From CBDUEF01 sp018063485 (GTDB lineage: Bacteria > Pseudomonadota > Alphaproteobacteria > Rhodobacterales > Rhodobacteraceae), in the NCBI GenBank assembly GCA_037045435.1, contig JBAOID010000038.1, positions 1 to 55,435 of the forward strand: 55,435 nt of DNA, in the 5' to 3' direction. A program made the position numbers and the translations under genes. The first letter of the stretch is position 1. Each line of letters begins with the position of its first letter. Below, piece by piece: positions 25,303 through 32,927 of this stretch. Under the pieces are notes generated by a model that made no database searches, was not told the origin of the DNA, and saw only the letters and a program-made list of their open reading frames with translations.

Positions 25303-26535
25303 TCAGCGCCGCTTGGCAACCCGCGCATTACGCGTGGCGATCAGCTTGAGGCGCAGCGCGTTCAAGCGGATGAATCCCGCCGCATCTTTCTGATCATAGG
25401 CACCTGCATCCTCTTCAAAGGTCACATGCTTTTCGGAATAAAGCGAATGATCCGACCAGCGCGCAACCGTCCTCGCCGAGCCTTTGTAAAGTTTCAGACG
25501 CACTGTGCCGGTCACATGCTCTTGGGACTTATCAATCAGAGCTTGCAGCATTTCGCGTTCGGGCGAGAACCAGAATCCGTTGTAAATCAACTCGGCATAG
25601 CGCGGCATGATGCTGTCTTTCAGATGCCCGGCCCCGGAATCAAGCGTGATCTGCTCGATGCCGCGATGCGCCTCCAACAAGATCGTGCCGCCGGGCGTTT
25701 CATAAACGCCGCGCGATTTCATGCCCACAAAGCGGTTTTCCACCAGATCAAGCCTGCCTACGCCGTGCGCACCGCCGATTTCATTCAATTTGGTCAGGAT
25801 CGTAGCGGGCGACATTGGCTCGCCGTTGATCGCAACTGCATCGCCGCGCTCGAAGGTAATTTCGATCATCTCTGGCGTGTTCGGCGCATCTTCGGGATTC
25901 ACGGTACGCTGATAGACGTATTCGGGCGCTTCATCCGCAGGATTCTCAAGCGCCTTGCCTTCTGAAGATGTGTGCAGAAGATTGGCGTCCACCGAGAACG
26001 GGGCCTCGCCACGTTTGTCCTTCGCAATCGGGATCTGATTCTTCTCGGCGAATTCGATCAGCTTGGAGCGGCTGGTCAAATCCCATTCGCGCCACGGCGC
26101 AATCACCTTGATGGCCGGGTTCAGCGCATAGGCGCTCAGTTCGAACCGCACCTGATCATTGCCCTTTCCGGTTGCGCCATGTGCCACGGCATCGGCGCCG
26201 GTTTGTTCAGCGATTTGAACAAGATGCTTGGAGATCAGCGGGCGGGCAATCGAGGTTCCCAGCAGATACAGGCCTTCATAAAGCGCGTTGGCGCGGAACA
26301 TCGGGAATACGTAGTCGCGCACAAATTCTTCGCGCACGTCGATGATGTGAATGTTTTCTTTCTTGATCCCCAGCAGCACCGCCTTGGCACGCGCGGGCTC
26401 CAATTCTTCGCCTTGTCCGAGATCGGCTGTAAAGGTCACCACCTCACAGCCATATTCCGTTTGCAGCCATTTCAGGATGATTGAGGTATCAAGCCCGCCC
26501 GAGTAGGCGAGAACAACTTTCTTCGGTACAGACAT
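25303..26535 (-). CDS. argG: Argininosuccinate synthase
   Basis: This 410-residue enzyme joins citrulline and aspartate with ATP in arginine biosynthesis. It has the N-type ATP-pyrophosphatase motif VLAYSGGLDTSIILKWL at the N terminus and ATGKGNDQVRFE in the synthase domain, with uninterrupted family-typical length. It is divergent from ilvA across a 98-bp gap. Confidence 0.95.
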   Translation of the reverse strand: MSVPKKVVLAYSGGLDTSIILKWLQTEYGCEVVTFTADLGQGEELEPARAKAVLLGIKKENIHIIDVREEFVRDYVFPMFRANALYEGLYLLGTSIARPLISKHLVQIAEQTGADAVAHGATGKGNDQVRFELSAYALNPAIKVIAPWREWDLTSRSKLIEFAEKNQIPIAKDKRGEAPFSVDANLLHTSSEGKALENPADEAPEYVYQRTVNPEDAPNTPEMIEITFERGDAVAINGEPMSPATILTKLNEIGGAHGVGRLDLVENRFVGMKSRGVYETPGGTILLEAHRGIEQITLDSGAGHLKDSIMPRYAELIYNGFWFSPEREMLQALIDKSQEHVTGTVRLKLYKGSARTVARWSDHSLYSEKHVTFEEDAGAYDQKDAAGFIRLNALRLKLIATRNARVAKRR

Positions 26536-26587
26536 GGCTGGCTCCTCAAGTGCTATTCAGCGCGGTCTATTGGGTTTTTGCGCGCCA

Positions 26588-26614
26588 AACAAGACCGATT
26601 GGCCTTGTCTTGTT
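26588..26614. promoter_or_regulatory. Inverted repeat in the argG-ilvA intergenic region
   Basis: AACAAGAC (26588-26595) and GTCTTGTT (26607-26614) form perfect 8-bp arms around an 11-bp spacer, ending 19 bp before the ilvA start. A TATATG hexamer lies directly downstream, so an operator for ilvA is possible. No regulator was identified. Confidence 0.3.
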
Positions 26615-26633
26615 GCTGCTATATGCTGCGCCG

Positions 26634-27881
26634 ATGACCGATTTTATCCAAGCCGCCCGCCAATCCACCCGCGCCCTGCGCGAACTTTTCCCCCGCACGC
26701 CGCTGCAACGGAATGAGCATCTTTCGCAACGCTTCGAGGCAGACATCTGGCTGAAGCGGGAAGACCTGTCCCCGGTGCGCAGCTATAAATTGCGCGGGGC
26801 TTTCACGGCGATGCGCAAGATGCGGGCGCTGCATCCCGCGCAAACCGAGTTTGTCTGTGCTTCGGCCGGAAACCACGCGCAGGGCGTTGCCTTTGCCTGT
26901 CGTCATTTCGGGGTGCGGGGAACGATCTTCATGCCGGTGACAACGCCGCAACAAAAAATCGACAAAACCCGCGCATTTGGCGGGGACTCAGTTCAGATCG
27001 TGTTGACTGGCGACTATTTTGACCAAACCCTTGCAGCCAGCCAGATATTTTGCGCGGAAAAAGGCGCTCATTTCCTGTCACCCTTTGACGATGAGGATGT
27101 GATCGAAGGGCAGGCCTCGGTGGCTGTAGAAATGCTGGATCAATTGGGTCATGCACCTGATCTGGTGATCTTGCCGGTGGGCGGCGGCGGTCTGGCCTCT
27201 GGCGTGACGCGCTTTTTGCGTAGCGAAGCACCAGCGACCGGGTTTCGCTTTGTCGAACCCTTGGGCGGTGCCAGCCTGACGGCGGCGCTTGCCGCGCAAG
27301 AGCCTGTGACGCTGCGAAAGATCAACAGCTTTGTGGATGGTGCCGCGGTGGCGCGCCTGGGGGATCGCACCTTTGCCGCGCTTGCGTGGATAAGGCCGGA
27401 TGAAGTGATTCTTGCCCCCGAGGATCGGATTTGCGTAACCATGCTTGAGATGCTGAATGTTGAAGGGATCGTGCTGGAACCTGCCGGTGCGCTTTCGATT
27501 GATGTGCTGCCCGAGCTTGCCGAAACCATTCGCGGCAAGACCGTGGTTTGCGTGACATCGGGCGGGAATTTTGATTTTGAACGCCTGCCCGAAGTCAAAG
27601 AGCGGGCGCAGCGATATTCCGGAGTGAAGAAATATTTCATCTTGCGTATGCCCCAGCGTCCCGGCGCGTTGAAAGAATTTCTGGCTATGCTTGGCCCCGA
27701 GGATGACATTGCCCGCTTTGAGTATCTCAAGAAGTCGGCGCGAAATTTTGGCTCCGTTCTGATAGGGATCGAAACCAGGTCCGCAGGCAGTTTCGCCGAG
27801 CTTTTCGCAAAGATGGAGGCGGCGGCCTTTACCTATCGCGACATTACCAACGATGAAATTCTTGCGGAGTTTCTGATTTAG
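26634..27881 (+). CDS. ilvA: Threonine ammonia-lyase (threonine dehydratase)
   Basis: This 415-residue PLP enzyme converts threonine to 2-oxobutanoate, the first step towards isoleucine. It has the PLP lysine Lys52 in VRSYKLRGAF, FVCASAGNHAQGVAFAC, the phosphate-binding loop GGGGLASG, and a C-terminal ACT-like regulatory domain beginning near KYFILRMPQRPGALKEFL. The short form with a single regulatory domain is common in alphaproteobacteria. The ATG at 26634 gives the usual N terminus; no ribosome site is visible and a short or leaderless transcript is possible. Its stop overlaps the stop of the convergent Hpt gene. Confidence 0.9.
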   Translation: MTDFIQAARQSTRALRELFPRTPLQRNEHLSQRFEADIWLKREDLSPVRSYKLRGAFTAMRKMRALHPAQTEFVCASAGNHAQGVAFACRHFGVRGTIFMPVTTPQQKIDKTRAFGGDSVQIVLTGDYFDQTLAASQIFCAEKGAHFLSPFDDEDVIEGQASVAVEMLDQLGHAPDLVILPVGGGGLASGVTRFLRSEAPATGFRFVEPLGGASLTAALAAQEPVTLRKINSFVDGAAVARLGDRTFAALAWIRPDEVILAPEDRICVTMLEMLNVEGIVLEPAGALSIDVLPELAETIRGKTVVCVTSGGNFDFERLPEVKERAQRYSGVKKYFILRMPQRPGALKEFLAMLGPEDDIARFEYLKKSARNFGSVLIGIETRSAGSFAELFAKMEAAAFTYRDITNDEILAEFLI

Positions 27882-28207
27882 GCGGCATTCAGGCGGGCCA
27901 GACCGGCGACAAACGCGGCCTTGGTCAGGAGGTATAGCCCTTGCAATGCTTCGGGATCAACAACCGCACGGCCGCGGGCGGCGGCGCGTTCTCCGTCCTG
28001 ACAAAGGTTTGCAAAATCGGAAAACCCTAGATTCAACGCTGCTCCTTTCAGAAAATGCAGATCGGCCTCAATCGCCCTTTGATCACATTGATCTGAAATA
28101 CGCGCGACAACCTCATCTGTCTCCTCCAGAAAAAGCGCGACAATCTCGTCAAACGCATCGTCACCAACCTCGGATCGCAGCTCGGATACCCGTTCCCATT
28201 TTATCAT
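27878..28207 (-). CDS. Hpt-domain phosphotransfer protein
   Basis: This 109-residue single-domain protein has the Hpt signature DLHFLKGAALNLGF with phospho-accepting His51 at the start of the motif. The rest is a four-helix bundle with no other domain. The ATG at 28207 has GAGG upstream. It is divergent from a response regulator with a PP2C output domain, from which it is separated by 156 bp. The pair probably forms the middle and end of a phosphorelay fed by a histidine kinase outside the window. The gene overlaps ilvA by 4 bp at the 3' ends. Confidence 0.82.
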   Translation of the reverse strand: MIKWERVSELRSEVGDDAFDEIVALFLEETDEVVARISDQCDQRAIEADLHFLKGAALNLGFSDFANLCQDGERAAARGRAVVDPEALQGLYLLTKAAFVAGLARLNAA

Positions 28208-28363
28208 TTTGGCCCTCGTCAACCACCTCCGACACCGCAAGCATGCAGGAGCGACATTAACACTCGATAACTTCTGCCTCCAAAAAATGGGCATTTTTAG
28301 CTTTCACACTCCCTTAATGCCTGCCGCTGCACAACGAAGGGGCCGTAACACAAAGGACCATAT

Positions 28364-29638
28364 GTGATCGCTGCATCGAGCCTCCGTATCCAGCCAGACG
28401 CAGCCAGACGCAATTTGCCAATGCGGACGGTCCTGATTGTCGATGACAGCAAGGCGCAGCGCCGCATCCTTTCAATGCAGCTTGAGCGATGGGGCTATCA
28501 GATTACCGAGGCCTGCAATGGCGATGAGGCGTTGGCGCTTTGTCTGCATGAACATTTTGATCTGATTCTCTCCGATTGGATGATGCCGGGCATGTCAGGG
28601 CTTGAATTTTGCAAAGCCTTTCGCGGCCTTGAGCGACAGGAGTATGGCTATTTCATCCTGTTGACGTCAAAATCGGAAAAGACCGAGATCGCCAGCGGGC
28701 TTGAAAATGGTGCTGATGATTTTCTGACAAAACCCGTCAGCGCCGACGAACTCCGCGCTCGTTTACGGGCCGGAGAACGCATCCTGAGTATGCAAAACCA
28801 ATTGGTGGAGAAGAACCGTCTGGTGGTGAGCACGTTTGAGAAATTGCAACGGCTTTATGATTCTCTCGACCGTGATCTGATCGAGGCCCGCAAATTACAG
28901 CAAACCCTGGTTCGGGATCTTCATCGCGATTATGGGGCCGCGCAGGTGGCATTGATGCTGCGTCCCTCTGGCCATATCGGTGGCGATCTCGTCGGAAGCT
29001 TCATGATCAACAGCAATCGGCTGGCGCTATATTCCGTCGATGTGTCCGGCCATGGCGTTGCCTCGGCAATGATGACTGCTCGATTGGCGGGGCTGCTATC
29101 CGGCGGCTCACCCGATCAGAACATCGCCCTCCGGCGGGGAGCGGCAGGAGAGCAACAGGCCTGGCCACCAGCCTTGGTGGCGACCCGCTTGAATCGCATG
29201 ATGATCGAGGACTTGCAGGTTGATCAGTATTTCACCCTTGCTTACGCCGAGGTCGATCTGATCAGTGGTGCTTGTGAGGTGGTTCAAGCCGGCCATCCAC
29301 ATCCGCTTGTGATGCGCAAGAATGGCGAGATCGAATCACTTGGACAGGGCGGATTGCCAATCGGCTTGATTGAAGAGGCGAGCTATGAACAATTTGCGCT
29401 GCAACTTGCGCCCGGTGACAGGCTGTTTCTTGTGTCTGATGGGGTGACCGAATGCCCGGACCATGACGGAGTTGAATTCGGCCAACAGAGGCTGATTGAC
29501 TTGCTGCGGCGCAATGCAGCGCTGCCCAGCGCGAAATTGCTGGAAGCCATAATCTGGGAGTTGAACCACTATACGGATGGCACCGACTTTCCCGATGATA
29601 TTTCGGGCCTGATGTGTAACTATCTCGGCACAGGCTGA
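28364..29638 (+). CDS. Response regulator with C-terminal PP2C (SpoIIE/RsbU-type) phosphatase
   Basis: This 424-residue protein has a receiver domain (TVLIVDDSKAQRRIL; phospho-acceptor Asp71 in LILSDWMMPG; Lys in DFLTKPVS), a coiled-coil linker (about residues 140-185), and a PP2C-like phosphatase domain with metal-binding acidic motifs SVDVSGHGVASAMM, LVSDGVTE and DDISGLM. The GTG at 28364 is preferred because AAAGGA is 6 nt upstream; ATG 28421 lacks a ribosome site. Such proteins dephosphorylate anti-sigma-factor antagonists in partner-switching systems. RbaY of Rhodobacter capsulatus, which affects gene transfer agent production, has this architecture, but orthology cannot be shown here. 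The neighbouring Hpt protein is its likely phosphodonor. Confidence 0.85.
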   Translation: MIAASSLRIQPDAARRNLPMRTVLIVDDSKAQRRILSMQLERWGYQITEACNGDEALALCLHEHFDLILSDWMMPGMSGLEFCKAFRGLERQEYGYFILLTSKSEKTEIASGLENGADDFLTKPVSADELRARLRAGERILSMQNQLVEKNRLVVSTFEKLQRLYDSLDRDLIEARKLQQTLVRDLHRDYGAAQVALMLRPSGHIGGDLVGSFMINSNRLALYSVDVSGHGVASAMMTARLAGLLSGGSPDQNIALRRGAAGEQQAWPPALVATRLNRMMIEDLQVDQYFTLAYAEVDLISGACEVVQAGHPHPLVMRKNGEIESLGQGGLPIGLIEEASYEQFALQLAPGDRLFLVSDGVTECPDHDGVEFGQQRLIDLLRRNAALPSAKLLEAIIWELNHYTDGTDFPDDISGLMCNYLGTG

Positions 29639-30075
29639 ACTTTCAGCGCCCGCGCCAACATGGCGCGATCCCCCTCATTGCCCAAAAGGCGCAGGGCAGC
29701 CCTTGGCTCCATCCACACGGCAAAATGCCCGGCCTCGGTTGGCTCTGCTATCTTCAGCACCGGGCGGGCAGTATAAACCGTGCAGATTTTTTCAGCCCAG
29801 AAACCGTATTCCGGCATATGGGTGAATCGACGAAACACCCCCAGCCGGCGCAGATTGGCGATATGCCAACCGGTTTCTTCCATCACTTCGCGGTGAAGGG
29901 CCGCACTCGGACTCTCACCCGGATCAATGCCGCCACCCGGTAACTGAAACTCGGGTTTTGGCTCGAATTGATGTGTGATCAAAATCGCACCGTCGCGCAT
30001 CAGGATTGAATAGACCCCCGGACGGCGGCGATAGACTTTGCCGGGCAAAACCGCGCCCCCATAGCGTTTGATCAT
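29620..30075 (-). CDS. NUDIX hydrolase
   Basis: The product is a 151-residue NUDIX protein with the full box GGGIDPGESPSAALHREVMEETGW, which coordinates divalent metal and hydrolyses nucleoside diphosphates linked to another group. It opens MIKRYGGAVLPGKVYRRRPG, a form common in rhodobacterial annotations. No further specificity motif was found. Its 3' end overlaps the convergent PP2C regulator by 19 bp. It is divergent from hslO across a 74-bp gap containing a long dyad. Confidence 0.82.
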   Translation of the reverse strand: MIKRYGGAVLPGKVYRRRPGVYSILMRDGAILITHQFEPKPEFQLPGGGIDPGESPSAALHREVMEETGWHIANLRRLGVFRRFTHMPEYGFWAEKICTVYTARPVLKIAEPTEAGHFAVWMEPRAALRLLGNEGDRAMLARALKVQPVPR

Positions 30076-30081
30076 CTTTCC

Positions 30082-30129
30082 CTCTTGGTCAACCGGTTGC
30101 CGACACTATATAGGCCGGTATGCCAAGAG
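30082..30129. promoter_or_regulatory. Symmetric nested dyad in the NUDIX-hslO promoter region
   Basis: CTCTTGG (30082-30088), a 3-nt gap and ACCGG (30092-30096) are mirrored by CCGGT (30115-30119), a 3-nt gap and CCAAGAG (30123-30129). The 18-nt centre includes ACTATATAGG, which could serve as a -10 region. The equal gaps on both sides suggest a protein-binding dyad or an RNA hairpin. Confidence 0.35.
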
Positions 30130-30149
30130 TGGCACCGTTAGGAAACCCC

Positions 30150-31151
30150 ATGACTTCAGCTTTGCAAATCGCCTGGGACGATACCGTTCTGCCGTTTCAA
30201 CTTGACCGTTCCGATATTCGTGGCCGTGTGGCGCGATTGGATGGCGCGCTGGATCAGGTCTTGAAGCAGCATGTTTATCCGACGCTGATCGAGACATTGG
30301 TGGCGGAAGCGACCGTCTTGACGGCGCTTATCGGGCAATCCATGAAGTTGCGCTGGAAGTTGAGTCTGCAAGTTCGCGGCAATGGCCCGGCAAGGCTTAT
30401 TGCCACGGATTACTATGGCCCCAGCGATGACGGCGCGCCTGCGCGCATCAGGGCCTATGCCAGTTATGACGCGGAAAGGCTTGACCTTGACGCAGACCCT
30501 TTCAGTCAGATCGGCCAGGGGTATCTGGCGGTGATGATTGATCAGGGTGAAGGAATGACTCCTTATCAAGGCTTTACGCCAATCGCAGGGCGCTCGCTTT
30601 CCGACTGCGCACAGACCTATTTCGCTCAATCGGAACAACTTCCCACGCGGTTTTCCCTGACTTTCGGCAAAAGCCACCAGCCCGGAGGCCAGCCGCATTG
30701 GCGGGCTGGCGGCATAATGCTTCAGCATATGCCAGCCGTGGGCGGTGGTGTCGCTGCGGATGCTGGTTCAGGTGAGGGCGGATTACTGAATCATACCGAT
30801 ATTCTTGCAGGCGAAGCCGGAGAAAACTGGATTTGTGCGAACGCGCTTCTGGACACCGTTGAAGATCTGGAACTGATTGGACCGTTGGTTACGCCTGCGG
30901 ATCTTCTGATCCGGCTGTTTCATGAAGAAGCGCCACGGGTCTTCAACGCTCAGTCGGTGCATTTCGGCTGCTCGTGTTCAACGGGCAAAGTCCGGCAGGC
31001 AATGTCGATCTATTCGCAGAAAGACATTCGGAAAATGACAACTGATAGCGGTGTCGTCACCGCCGATTGCCAATTCTGCGGTGCACATTACGAATTTGAT
31101 CCCAAAACATTGGGCTTTGAGGCGGTAAAGGCGGAAGGTGATGCAGAATGA
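30150..31151 (+). CDS. hslO: Redox-regulated chaperone Hsp33
   Basis: This 333-residue cytoplasmic chaperone is activated by oxidation. The N-terminal domain begins LQIAWDDTVLPFQLDRSDIR. The C-terminal zinc-binding redox switch has CSC (in HFGCSCSTGKVRQAM) and CQFC (in ADCQFCGAHYEF), the four cysteines that release zinc and form disulfides under oxidative stress. The ATG at 30150 follows GGAAA; an ATG at 30120 without a ribosome site would add ten residues and lie inside the upstream dyad. It overlaps the following CoA-NUDIX gene, indicating co-transcription. Confidence 0.92.
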   Translation: MTSALQIAWDDTVLPFQLDRSDIRGRVARLDGALDQVLKQHVYPTLIETLVAEATVLTALIGQSMKLRWKLSLQVRGNGPARLIATDYYGPSDDGAPARIRAYASYDAERLDLDADPFSQIGQGYLAVMIDQGEGMTPYQGFTPIAGRSLSDCAQTYFAQSEQLPTRFSLTFGKSHQPGGQPHWRAGGIMLQHMPAVGGGVAADAGSGEGGLLNHTDILAGEAGENWICANALLDTVEDLELIGPLVTPADLLIRLFHEEAPRVFNAQSVHFGCSCSTGKVRQAMSIYSQKDIRKMTTDSGVVTADCQFCGAHYEFDPKTLGFEAVKAEGDAE

Positions 31152-31737
31152 GGCGCGCAAGCTGATTGCAGGGCTGGCAAAGGCTGCCGCCCCGTCTTCG
31201 GACCATGATCTAAATCCTGATGTTGTGCTGCATGCCAACCGGGAATTGCGCCCTGCCGCCGTTCTGGTTGCTCTTTGGGAGCGGCCAGACGGGGTTCGGG
31301 TGATCCTGACCAAACGCTCCTCTCATCTGATGCATCATCCGGGGCAGATCGCTTTTCCCGGCGGCAAGCTAGACCCAGGCGACGTGAATGCCGAAGCAGC
31401 CGCTTTGCGTGAGTCCCATGAGGAGATCGGGCTTCCTGCCATGCTGGTAACAGTCATGGGCCAGTTGGCCACACATGAAACCGTAACCGGGTTTTCCGTA
31501 ACGCCGATTCTGGGCTATATCAGCGAGGATTTTACGCCAAATGCCGAAGCGGGCGAGGTGGATGAAGTGTTCACCGTGCCACTGCATCATCTGTTGAGCG
31601 TTGAAAACTATTCGGTCGAGCAGCGGCTCTGGCGCGGACAAGTACGGAAGTTCTATGTCGTACCCTACGGGCCTTACTATATCTGGGGAGCAACTGCGCG
31701 CATCTTGTACAGTTTGGCGCGCGGGGCGCAGCCATGA
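31141..31737 (+). CDS. NUDIX hydrolase of the CoA pyrophosphatase type (NudL/YeaB-like)
   Basis: This protein of about 198 residues has the extended NUDIX signature of CoA pyrophosphatases: LTKRSSHLMHHPGQIAFPGG upstream of the box, then KLDPGDVNAEAAALRESHEEIGL. The HPGQIAFPGG segment separates CoA pyrophosphatases from other NUDIX families. It probably cleaves CoA or oxidised CoA to 3',5'-ADP and phosphopantetheine. The start overlaps the end of hslO by 11 nt; a GTG 3 nt upstream is equally possible. Its stop overlaps the CCA-adding enzyme gene (ATGA), so hslO, this gene and the next are one transcription unit. Confidence 0.82.
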   Translation: MQNEARKLIAGLAKAAAPSSDHDLNPDVVLHANRELRPAAVLVALWERPDGVRVILTKRSSHLMHHPGQIAFPGGKLDPGDVNAEAAALRESHEEIGLPAMLVTVMGQLATHETVTGFSVTPILGYISEDFTPNAEAGEVDEVFTVPLHHLLSVENYSVEQRLWRGQVRKFYVVPYGPYYIWGATARILYSLARGAQP

Positions 31738-32873
31738 AGATAACAGGGCCTTGGCTCGCAGACCCGGCAACGCAGAAATTCATGCTTGCCATGGAGGACA
31801 GCGGGCATCTGGTATATTTTGTCGGAGGTTGCGTCCGCAACGCGCTGATGCAGCGACCCGTCCAGGATATTGATCTTGCAACCTCGGCCAAGCCTGAAAT
31901 CGTCTCTGACATCGCCAAAAGTAGTGAATTCAAAAGCATTCCAACCGGACTGGAACACGGCACAGTTACCATTCTGGCCGACCAGACGCGGCTTGAGGTG
32001 ACGACATTTCGGCGCGATGTTGCCACCGATGGCCGCCGGGCCACCGTTGCCTATTCGTCCGATATCAGACACGACGCCCAGCGCCGCGATTTCACCATGA
32101 ACGCGCTTTATGCGGATCGTTCGGGTGTTGTTCTTGATCCAATTGGCGGGCTTAAAGATGTCTTTGCCCGTCGGGTCAGGTTCGTGGGTGACCCCGAGCA
32201 GCGCATCCGGGAAGACTACCTGCGGATTTTGCGGTTCTTTCGCCTGCATGCTGTCTATGGCGATCCCGATCTGGGGATTGATGCGGAGGGATTGGCTGCC
32301 TGTGCCGGAAATATTGGTGGATTAGAGACGCTTTCCAAAGAGCGCATCGGTGCCGAGCTGCGCAAACTGCTCGGCGCGCCTGACCCCGTTCAGACAGTGG
32401 CAAGCATGGCGCAAGCAGGCGTATTGACCAGTATTCTGCCCGGCGCAGATGCTCGGTCACTTGGTCCGCTGCACCATCTCGAAGCCGGGTTCACGCCGGA
32501 CTGGCTGCGGCGCTTGGCCGTGATAGGCGGCAGCGATCCGGTTCAGAACCTGCGCTTGTCGCGAAGCGAAGCGCGGGTGCTTGCCGACCTACGGGCCGAA
32601 GTAGGCACCAAGCATTCACCTGCCGCTCTGGGTTGGCTTTTGGGCACCAGAGCGGTTGATGTCATGCTGTTGCGATCGGCCTTGCTAGAGACGGATTTAC
32701 CGCCCCGATGGCACGATGAGATCAATCGTGGCGCCGCAGCACAGATGCCCGTTGTTGCCAGTGATTTGATGCCCGATTTGACGGGCAAGGCGCTTGGTGA
32801 TCGGCTGCGCCAGATTGAAAGGCGCTGGCTGACGTCGGACCTGCGGCTTGAAAAGGCTCAACTTCTGGCCTGA
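31734..32873 (+). CDS. cca: CCA tRNA nucleotidyltransferase
   Basis: This 379-residue class II nucleotidyltransferase adds or repairs the CCA end of tRNA. It has the nucleotide-binding motif FVGGCVRNALMQRPVQDIDL with its DxD metal site, LEVTTFRRD, RRDFTMNALYAD and EDYLRILRFFRLH, followed by the helical neck and body region. Bacterial poly(A) polymerase has a similar head, but the length and lack of a basic tail favour CCA addition. The ATGA overlap with the CoA-NUDIX gene fixes the start. Confidence 0.88.
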   Translation: MKITGPWLADPATQKFMLAMEDSGHLVYFVGGCVRNALMQRPVQDIDLATSAKPEIVSDIAKSSEFKSIPTGLEHGTVTILADQTRLEVTTFRRDVATDGRRATVAYSSDIRHDAQRRDFTMNALYADRSGVVLDPIGGLKDVFARRVRFVGDPEQRIREDYLRILRFFRLHAVYGDPDLGIDAEGLAACAGNIGGLETLSKERIGAELRKLLGAPDPVQTVASMAQAGVLTSILPGADARSLGPLHHLEAGFTPDWLRRLAVIGGSDPVQNLRLSRSEARVLADLRAEVGTKHSPAALGWLLGTRAVDVMLLRSALLETDLPPRWHDEINRGAAAQMPVVASDLMPDLTGKALGDRLRQIERRWLTSDLRLEKAQLLA

Positions 32874-32927
32874 CCAATTCCCGGCCATTTCCCTTCGCGC
32901 CGATCAAGGCTATACACCGAGGGTAAT

